Assembly: GCA_045596925.1 (NCBI GenBank)
Contig: JAZODH010000041.1
Coordinates: 3,140 to 67,139 of the forward strand
Source of the DNA: SIG710 sp045596925
Lineage (GTDB): Bacteria; Bacillota; Clostridia; Oscillospirales; CAG-272
DNA: 64,000 bases
Direction: 5' to 3'
Below, one piece after another: positions 58,735 through 64,000 of this stretch. The position numbers and the translations under genes are program-made. Each line of letters begins with the position of its first letter. Positions within the stretch are counted from its first letter, which is position 1. Under the pieces are notes generated by a model. It did no database searches and was not told the origin of the DNA. It saw only the letters and a list, made by a program, of their open reading frames with translations.

Positions 58735-59766
58735 TTAGTCCTTGAACTGTTTTGCGAATCTAACGTCAGATTCGAACAGGTTCTTGATATTGTTGATGCC
58801 ATACTTGAGCATGGCGATTCTCTCAACGCCCATACCGAAGGCAAAGCCCGAATACTCGGTAGAATCAATGCCGCAGTTCTCAAGCACGCGGTGATTTACG
58901 ATACCTGCGCCCAGAACCTCGATCCATCCCGTGCCCTTGCAGAGCTTGCAGCCCTTGCCGCCGCAGGCAAAGCAGGAAACGTCAACCTCAACGGAAGGCT
59001 CTGTGAAGGGGAAATAAGAGGGACGGAGACGTGTCTTTACGCCCTCGCCGAAAATGCGGGAGGAGAAGGTGTCAAGCATACCCTGAAGGTCGCAAACTGA
59101 GATCCCCTTGTCAACCACCAGACCCTCCATCTGAGAGAACATGGGAGAATGGGTAGCGTCGTCGTCCGAGCGGAAGACCTTACCGGGAGAAAGTATCTTG
59201 ATAGGAGGGTTTTTGTTCTCCATTACGTGGATCTGACCTGCGGAGGTCTGGGTACGGAGCAAAAATCCCTCGGAGAGATAGAAGGTGTCCTGCATATCTC
59301 TTGCGGGGTGGTCTGCGGGGGTGTTGAGAGCCGTGAAATTGTAATAATCGCTCTCGATCTCGCTGCCCTCGTATATCTCAAAGCCCATGCCCGAGAATAT
59401 CTCGATCAGCTCGTTGCAAACCAAGGTGTCGGGGTGGAGACCGCCGACAGTCTCGGTGACGGCAGGCATAGTTACGTCGATCGCCTCTGCGGCATTCTTT
59501 GCCGCAAGCTCTGCCGCGTGGAGCCTTTTGTCTGCCGCATCAAAGGCAGAGGTTGCCCACTCCTTTATTTCGTTGATGATCTTACCTACTGCGGGACGGT
59601 CCTCTTTGGGAACGTCCTTCATTCCCTTCATTATCTGGGAGATCTTACCCTCTTTGTTGTCAAGGAAGGTCTTTCTGAACTCGTAAAGCTCCTTTGAGGT
59701 AGAATAAGAGCCGATACCGCTCTCGATCTCCTCTCGGATCTCACGAATCTGGTCTTGCATAGCCAT
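58735..59766 (-). CDS. pheS: Phenylalanyl-tRNA synthetase alpha subunit
   Basis: A 343-aa catalytic subunit. The start at 59766 (MAMQDQIREI) follows AAAGGAT; the longer upstream frame is T-box leader. An N-terminal coiled coil binds tRNA. Class II motif 2 is in L-L-R-T-Q-T-S-A-G-Q-I-H, and motif 3 is near G-F-A-F-G-M-G-V-E-R-I-A-M-L-K-Y-G. A Cys-rich loop (CFACGGKGCKLCKG) sits in the catalytic domain. The frequently conserved Ala in the active-site pocket that sets Phe specificity (S-G-F-A-F-G) is present. Confidence 0.97.
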   Translation of the reverse strand: MAMQDQIREIREEIESGIGSYSTSKELYEFRKTFLDNKEGKISQIMKGMKDVPKEDRPAVGKIINEIKEWATSAFDAADKRLHAAELAAKNAAEAIDVTMPAVTETVGGLHPDTLVCNELIEIFSGMGFEIYEGSEIESDYYNFTALNTPADHPARDMQDTFYLSEGFLLRTQTSAGQIHVMENKNPPIKILSPGKVFRSDDDATHSPMFSQMEGLVVDKGISVCDLQGMLDTFSSRIFGEGVKTRLRPSYFPFTEPSVEVDVSCFACGGKGCKLCKGTGWIEVLGAGIVNHRVLENCGIDSTEYSGFAFGMGVERIAMLKYGINNIKNLFESDVRFAKQFKD

Positions 59767-59811
59767 TTTGCGTAAATCCTTTCGTTTTATATAGTGATTT
59801 TTTATTTTTAA

Positions 59812-60066
59812 TAAAAAAAGTCCGTCCCGAAAACGGGACGGACTGAAAAATCCGCGGTACCACCCGAATTTGAGCCGAAGCTCACAACTCATCAGCCTTT
59901 AACGGTGGCATACCGAAGCCGACTACAAGGAAAATTTCAAATTCTTCCCTTCCCCGACTCTGCTCCAAAGCGAAAGGCATCATTCATCTGCGCAAAGTGC
60001 TCTCAGCCAGTGGCACTTCTCTCTTTTTCGCAGATCAGCGAAATCAGCCGACTTCATCACAACATT
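59812..60066 (-). promoter_or_regulatory. T-box leader of pheS-pheT (Phe, specifier TTC)
   Basis: The T-box sequence GGGTGGTACCGCG lies at 59854-59866 (minus strand). A terminator of 10-bp stem and T8 is at 59812-59844. In stem I the specifier loop reads C-C-T-T-T-C-G-C-T-T-T-G-G-A-G with the codon TTC at 59972-59974, matching Phe. Uncharged tRNA-Phe would bind the codon and the T-box bulge and stabilise the antiterminator. Confidence 0.93.
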
Positions 60067-60072
60067 TAGTAT

Positions 60073-60101
60073 AATATATCACATTTTTCTGTCGTTGTCA
60101 A
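60073..60101 (-). promoter_or_regulatory. Promoter of pheS-pheT T-box transcript
   Basis: Minus-strand TTGACA and TATATT with a 17-bp spacer. Confidence 0.85.
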
Positions 60102-60133
60102 GAGGTTTTTCAAAGCAAACAATGCCCCTTGCC

Positions 60134-60244
60134 TTGTAGGGGCGGACAGCATCCGCCCGCAATTCGTGGCGGGAGGATAATATCCTCCCCTACGGGTATG
60201 CAGCGGCGATCGCTCTCTCTTGTAGGGACGAGCATTGCTCGTCC
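60134..60244. repeat. REP-like palindrome cluster (three units)
   Basis: Unit 1: GGGCGGA (60140-60146) with TCCGCCC (60152-60158). Unit 2: GGGAGGATA with TATCCTCCC (60171-60189). Unit 3: GGACGAGCA (60226-60234) with TGCTCGTCC (60236-60244). Units 1 and 3 begin TTGTAGGG and unit 2 ends CCCCTAC, i.e. the same edge inverted. No gene is seen between pheS and the AGCS terminator. Confidence 0.75.
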
Positions 60245-60246
60245 GA

Positions 60247-60276
60247 AAAAGCCCTGCCCTTTCGGGCAGAGCTTTT
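60247..60276 (-). terminator. Terminator of AGCS symporter gene
   Basis: AAAAGCCCTGCCC and GGGCAGAGCTTTT form a 13-bp stem (one mismatch) with a GAAA-type loop and a T run. Confidence 0.88.
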
Positions 60277-60286
60277 AAGATATTTT

Positions 60287-61843
60287 TTATTCTTCGTCAG
60301 ACTTTGCGTATTCCGCTTCGATATCGGAATCGTAGGAGCGAATAGGTGCAACGTCCTGTTTCTTTATCTTTCTGTCAATATAATTCTTTGTGATCTTGAC
60401 AACAAGCGGGATCATAAAGAGTACACCTATCAAGTTGGGGATCATCATGAGACCGTTGAAGGTATCGGAAATATCCCAAGCGAGAGAAGACGTAAGAACT
60501 GCACCGAAGATAACGGTGATTACGTGGATTATCTTGAAGATGACAGTGGTCTTTGCGCCAAAGAGGTATTCCCAAGCCTTGGCACCATAGTGAGACCAGC
60601 CCAGAACGGTGGTGAAAGCAAAGAGGAACATTGCAATAGCAACGAATCTCTGGCCGATATTAGCCCAAGGGAAAACAGTATTGAACGCTCCGCCCACGAG
60701 AGTTGCGTCTGTCAGACCCTCCGCAATCTCGCCCGTTGTCATGTTGAACACACCGGAGGTGAGAACGACCAGAGCCGTCATGGTACAGACTACGATCGTG
60801 TCCGCAAATACTTCGAAGATACCCCACATACCCTGCTTAACAGGCTCCTTGATGCTGGAGTTGGAATGTACCATAACAGAAGAACCGAGACCTGCCTCGT
60901 TTGAGAACACGCCGCGCTTGAAGCCCTGCTGAGCCGCCAGCATGATGGCCGAGCCGAGAGTACCGCCCACAAATGCTTCGGGACGGAATGCATTAACGAA
61001 AATAGCCTTGAATGCAGGGAGAATACCTGCGTAATTCACACCGATAATAACGATACTTCCCGCAACAAAAAGAACGACCATGAAAGGAACGATCTTCTCT
61101 GCTACCGATGCGATTCTCTTAAGACCGCCCAGGGTAATGAGAGCCGTCAGGATCATGACGATACCGCCCAGCAGAATGTTGTAGAGAGAGATTCCGCCGA
61201 ACACCTCGACAGAGGAGATTGCCTTTACGTCAAAGGCAGCGGCAACGTTGGCAACGATCTTGTTTACCTGACCCATAGAGCCGATACCAAAGGATGCAAG
61301 CATCGTAAAGATACAGAACAGAACCGCAAGGATCTTACCGGGCTTCTTGAGAGATGCTTCGCCGTGACGGTCCTTGTAGGAATAGCTTCCAAAACCGTCC
61401 TGCAGGTAGTACATTGCACCGCCCGACCATTCGCCCTTTTCGTTTTTGCGGCGGAAGTAAAGACCGAGAACGTTCTCGGAATAGTTTGTCATCATGCCAA
61501 GGAATGCGGCAACCCACATCCAGAAAACAGCACCTGCACCGCCCACGCAAATAGCCGCGGCAACACCTGCGATGTTACCCGTACCGACTGTTGCGGCAAG
61601 AGCCGTACAAAGAGCCTGGAAAGGCGAGATTGCACCCTTCTCTTTTGTATGTCCGATTACGTCCTTCTTAAAAAGGCTTCCGATGGTGTTTTTCCACCAC
61701 TCTTTGATGTGGGATACCTGAAAGACCTTTGTGCTGACAGTTGCAACAAGGCCCGTGCCCAGAAGCAGGATAAGTCCTACCCAACCCCACACGACACCAT
61801 TGACGGCATTGTTGACCGTCGTGATTTTTTCCAGAAGATTCAT
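60287..61843 (-). CDS. Alanine/glycine:cation symporter (AGCS family)
   Basis: A 518-aa transporter with about ten to eleven membrane helices. The family signature P-F-Q-A-L-C-T-A-L-A-A-T-V-G-T-G-N-I-A-G-V is near residues 76-96, and GVFSNEAGLGSSVMVHSNS near 305. It moves glycine or alanine with Na+. The glycine riboswitch upstream strongly suggests glycine is the physiological cargo or signal. AAAGGAG precedes the ATG. The tail (~30 aa) is acidic and cytoplasmic. Confidence 0.95.
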   Translation of the reverse strand: MNLLEKITTVNNAVNGVVWGWVGLILLLGTGLVATVSTKVFQVSHIKEWWKNTIGSLFKKDVIGHTKEKGAISPFQALCTALAATVGTGNIAGVAAAICVGGAGAVFWMWVAAFLGMMTNYSENVLGLYFRRKNEKGEWSGGAMYYLQDGFGSYSYKDRHGEASLKKPGKILAVLFCIFTMLASFGIGSMGQVNKIVANVAAAFDVKAISSVEVFGGISLYNILLGGIVMILTALITLGGLKRIASVAEKIVPFMVVLFVAGSIVIIGVNYAGILPAFKAIFVNAFRPEAFVGGTLGSAIMLAAQQGFKRGVFSNEAGLGSSVMVHSNSSIKEPVKQGMWGIFEVFADTIVVCTMTALVVLTSGVFNMTTGEIAEGLTDATLVGGAFNTVFPWANIGQRFVAIAMFLFAFTTVLGWSHYGAKAWEYLFGAKTTVIFKIIHVITVIFGAVLTSSLAWDISDTFNGLMMIPNLIGVLFMIPLVVKITKNYIDRKIKKQDVAPIRSYDSDIEAEYAKSDEE

Positions 61844-61873
61844 AGCTTTTTCTCCTTTAATTGATTTTCACCA

Positions 61874-62020
61874 ATAAAAAAGTCCGAAGCTTGAAGCTCG
61901 GACGGAAATTTCATAATAAATATAAAACCTTGTCCTTTTGCCTGAGATATCAGCGACACTTGAATTGTCGCCTTAAACCTTCGGCACCCGCTCGTGACGG
62001 GATTCTCCAAAGCTCTGTAA
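61874..62020 (-). promoter_or_regulatory. Glycine riboswitch (single aptamer) with terminator
   Basis: On the minus strand the aptamer core reads GGAGAATCCCG, GGGTGCCGAAGG, CTGATATCTCAGGCAAAAGGA in order (62010 to 61930). A terminator GTCCGAGC/GCTTCGGAC with TTTTTT lies at 61874-61903, 30 bp before the symporter start. Only one aptamer is present; the pairing upstream (CTCTG/CAGAG-like, 62012-62032) could act as a P0-like element. Confidence 0.93.
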
Positions 62021-62047
62021 AAACAGATTTATTGATAATATGCGGCT

Positions 62048-62076
62048 ATTATACCATACCTTTCCCCATAATGCAA
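62048..62076 (-). promoter_or_regulatory. Promoter of the glycine riboswitch transcript
   Basis: Minus-strand TTGCAT and TATAAT with a 17-bp spacer. Confidence 0.9.
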
Positions 62077-62204
62077 TACTTTTTTGCAAATTCATGCAAA
62101 AAAATAAAAAAATATGCAAAATTCGTGAGTTTTTGTGCAAAAGAATGAATTTTCCTGCAAAGAATGCATGATAATCCCCCCCATAGAGGCGGACCGCCGC
62201 CTTT

Positions 62205-62274
62205 CCGTAGGGGAGGCTATCAGCCTCCCGATTCTTTTTTACGCCAAATTCGGGAGGATAATATCCTCCCCTAC
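62205..62274. repeat. REP-like palindromes (GTAGGGGAGG type)
   Basis: Unit 1: GTAG-GGGAGGCT (62211-62218) with AGCCTCCC (62222-62229). Unit 2: GGGAGGATA (62252-62260) with TATCCTCCC (62262-62270) then CTAC. Unit 2 has the same core as 60171-60189, and the two units face each other. Confidence 0.75.
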
Positions 62275-62309
62275 GAGAACAATGACAACCCCACCCCGCG
62301 ATGATGTAA

Positions 62310-62490
62310 GTAAGGCCCCTTTGTGTAAAGGGGGCTCCGCCGGAGGCGGTGGGGGATTGTTTCGGTGCAAATCTATCTTTACAATCCCTCCGTCATTTTC
62401 CTCCAGAAAATGCCACCTCCCTTTACACAAGGGAGGCTAACGCCCGTGGTGATGTAAATAAGGCTCCCTCCGGGAGGGAGGCTAACGCGC
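62310..62490. repeat. Composite MITE-like inverted repeat cluster
   Basis: Two related modules face each other. Left: GGCCCCTTTGTGTAAAGGGGGC, a GC hairpin (CTCCGCCGGAGGCGG), then GGGGGATTGT. Right, inverted: ACAATCCCTCC, a different hairpin (CATTTTCCTCCAGAAAATG), then CCTCCCTTTACACAAGGGAGGC. A third short palindrome GGCTCCCTCCGGGAGGGAGGC follows at 62463-62483. The translated frames here are low-complexity and not genes. Such intergenic modules are common in gut Clostridia. Confidence 0.7.
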
Positions 62491-62513
62491 GAGGTGAAAT
62501 AAAACAAATACAA

Positions 62514-62551
62514 AAATCACCGAACGGGCGGCAATGCCCGTTCGGTGATTT
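62514..62551 (-). terminator. Terminator of glyS
   Basis: AAATCACCGAACGGGC and GCCCGTTCGGTGATTT form a 16-bp stem with a short loop; TTTTTG follows on the minus strand. Confidence 0.92.
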
Positions 62552-62563
62552 ACATATTATAAG

Positions 62564-63985
62564 TTAAAACTCGATCTTCTGTTCAATATAAGCCTTAAGC
62601 TCGGAAACAGGGATTCTTACCTGCTCCATGGTATCTCTGTCACGAACGGTTACGCAGTTATCGGCAGGTGTGTTCTCGTCGCCAACGGTCTGGAAGTCAA
62701 CCGTGATACAAAGAGGTGTACCCACCTCGTCCTCGCGGCGGTATCTCTTACCGATAGAGCCTGCATCGTCGTAGTCTACCATAAAGTACTTGGAAAGCTC
62801 GCCGTAAATCTCAAGTGCCTTGTCGGAAAGCTTTTTGGAAAGAGGAAGCACAGCAGCCTTGAAGGGCGCAAGTGCGGGGTGGAGACGGAGGACAGTACGG
62901 CTGTCGTTCTTCTCTGCGTCAACGACCTCCTCGTCGTAAGCATCGCAAAGCACCGAAAGAACGGTACGCTCAACGCCAAGAGAAGGCTCGACAACGTAAG
63001 GAACGTAGTGAGTATTTGTTTCGGGATCAAAGTATGTAAGATCCTTGCCCGACGTATTCTGGTGCTGGGTCAGGTCGTAGTCGGTTCTGTCTGCAACGCC
63101 CCAAAGCTCACCCCAGCCGAAGGGGAACAAGAACTCGAAGTCGGTAGTAGCCTTTGAATAGAAGCAAAGCTCCTCGGGATCGTGGTCACGGAGGCGGAGA
63201 TTCTCGTCCTTGAGACCGATAGCCAGCAGGAAGTTGTGGCAGAAGGTTCTCCAATAGCTGAACCACTCAAGGTCGGTGCCGGGCTTGCAGAAGAACTCAA
63301 GTTCCATCTGCTCAAACTCGCGCACACGGAAGATAAAGTTACCGGGAGTGATCTCGTTTCTAAACGACTTACCGATCTGCGCAATACCGAAGGGCAGCTT
63401 GCGGCGGGTTGTTCTCTGTACGTTTACAAAGTTCGTGAAGATACCCTGTGCCGTCTCGGGACGGAGATAAACCGTGTTCTTTGCGTCCTCGGTTACGCCC
63501 TGGAAGGTCTTGAACATCAGATTGAACTGACGGATATCCGTGAAATTGTGCTTTCCGCAGGTAGGACAAGGAATATTGTGTTCCTCAACGAAATCCTTCA
63601 TTTCGCTCTGCTCGAATGCGTCGATAGGCTTGGGAAGCTCAAAATTGTTTTCCTGACACCAATCCTCGATTATCTTGTCCGCGCGAAAACGCTCGTGGCA
63701 CTCCTTGCAGTCCATGAGAGGATCGGAAAATCCCGAAAGGTGGCCGGAGGCAACCCAGGTCTGGGGGTTCATGAGGATAGCCGCGTCAAGACCTACGTTG
63801 TAGGGGTTCTCCTGCACGAACTTCTTCCACCATGCCTTTTTTACGTTGTTCTTCAGCTCAACGCCAAGAGGGCCGTAATCCCAAGTGTTCGCAAGACCTC
63901 CGTAGATCTCGGAGCCGGGGAAAATAAAGCCTCTGGTTTTGCAAAGGGCAACGATTTTTTCCATTGTCTTTTCTGTGTTTTTCAT
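62564..63985 (-). CDS. glyS: Glycyl-tRNA synthetase (single-chain, alpha2 type)
   Basis: A 473-aa class II synthetase of the homodimeric (eukaryote/archaea-like, GlyQS) type. Motif 1 region: GGLANTWDYGPLGVELK; motif 2: I-G-K-S-F-R-N-E-I-T-P; motif 3: E-P-S-L-G-V-E-R-T-V-L. A zinc ribbon pair (C-K-E-C and C-P-T-C) lies in residues ~90-150, and the C-terminal ~100 residues are the anticodon-binding domain. GGAG precedes the ATG, 15 bp before the window edge. Any leader lies outside the window. Confidence 0.97.
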   Translation of the reverse strand: MKNTEKTMEKIVALCKTRGFIFPGSEIYGGLANTWDYGPLGVELKNNVKKAWWKKFVQENPYNVGLDAAILMNPQTWVASGHLSGFSDPLMDCKECHERFRADKIIEDWCQENNFELPKPIDAFEQSEMKDFVEEHNIPCPTCGKHNFTDIRQFNLMFKTFQGVTEDAKNTVYLRPETAQGIFTNFVNVQRTTRRKLPFGIAQIGKSFRNEITPGNFIFRVREFEQMELEFFCKPGTDLEWFSYWRTFCHNFLLAIGLKDENLRLRDHDPEELCFYSKATTDFEFLFPFGWGELWGVADRTDYDLTQHQNTSGKDLTYFDPETNTHYVPYVVEPSLGVERTVLSVLCDAYDEEVVDAEKNDSRTVLRLHPALAPFKAAVLPLSKKLSDKALEIYGELSKYFMVDYDDAGSIGKRYRREDEVGTPLCITVDFQTVGDENTPADNCVTVRDRDTMEQVRIPVSELKAYIEQKIEF

Positions 63986-64000
63986 TATGTCTCCATTCTG

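Noticed and set aside
62239..62430. Small frames rich in Pro and Lys in the 62 kb repeats
   Set aside because: They are translations of palindromic repeats.

Overview
The window looks like chromosomal DNA of an anaerobic Gram-positive bacterium of the class Clostridia, probably an uncultured gut or rumen lineage near the Oscillospiraceae. The evidence is Gram-positive regulation (a T-box, a glycine riboswitch, strong AGGAGG ribosome-binding sites, TTGACA-17-TATAAT promoters), Clostridia-type gene order (miaB / YlbF-like / mutS / mutL; dgt / dnaG / rpoD; yajC / YrzE-like), a dockerin protein, CCA-encoded tRNAs, and a large carbohydrate ABC locus carrying DUF5696-type and YIP1-type proteins. 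No phage, insertion sequence, CRISPR array or rRNA was seen. The genus cannot be named from sequence alone.

Layout. 1-6.0 kb (minus): nudF, miaB, a YlbF/RicA-like gene, mutS and the 5' part of mutL in one operon. 6.1-9.4 kb: traX-like (plus), then a HAD phosphatase, a ferredoxin-fused aldo/keto reductase and a membrane protein (minus). 9.5-18.4 kb (minus): an orphan solute-binding lipoprotein, two tandem primary-type sigma factors, dnaG, dgt, yigZ, a lipoprotein amidase and an unknown lipoprotein. 18.5-26.7 kb (plus): nine enzyme activities for the shikimate pathway and Phe/Tyr branches (pheA, aroB, aroC, aroE-aroK fusion, aroQ, aroA, tyrA, aroF), preceded by a leader peptide and attenuator. 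26.8-31.6 kb (plus): rpmB, an unknown gene, tRNAs Val/Asp/Gly, a tandem structured repeat, a small dockerin protein and comEC. 31.6-37.6 kb (minus): Lhr-like helicase, PlsC-type acyltransferase, ECF sigma plus putative anti-sigma, tRNAs Gly/Arg/His. 37.8-39.1 kb (plus): yajC, a YrzE-like gene and a possible maturase remnant. 39.2-51.2 kb (minus): a seven-gene carbohydrate import operon. 52 kb: ROK glucokinase. 53.1-56.2 kb (minus): fakA, fakB/degV, marR. 56.3-60.1 kb (minus): pheT and pheS under a Phe T-box. 60.3-62.1 kb (minus): AGCS symporter under a glycine riboswitch. 62.6-64.0 kb (minus): glyS.

Most noteworthy. (1) An aromatic-rich leader peptide (24 codons, 8 of them Tyr/Phe/Trp) followed by mutually exclusive hairpins and a terminator, i.e. 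classical ribosome-stalling attenuation of an aromatic operon in a Clostridia-type genome. (2) Two tandem 115-bp copies of a three-way-junction element beside tRNA-Gly, whose helices are preserved by six compensatory base-pair changes and whose 3' ends mimic a tRNA 3' end; a related tRNA T-arm mimic lies next to tRNA-His. (3) A second primary-like sigma factor with an in-frame loss of the region 2.4/3.0 arginines. (4) A sugar import operon with four permeases, one very large non-lipidated binding protein, a propeller-YIP1 protein and no ATPase. (5) A MarR-FakB-FakA operon with a perfect palindrome just downstream of its promoter.
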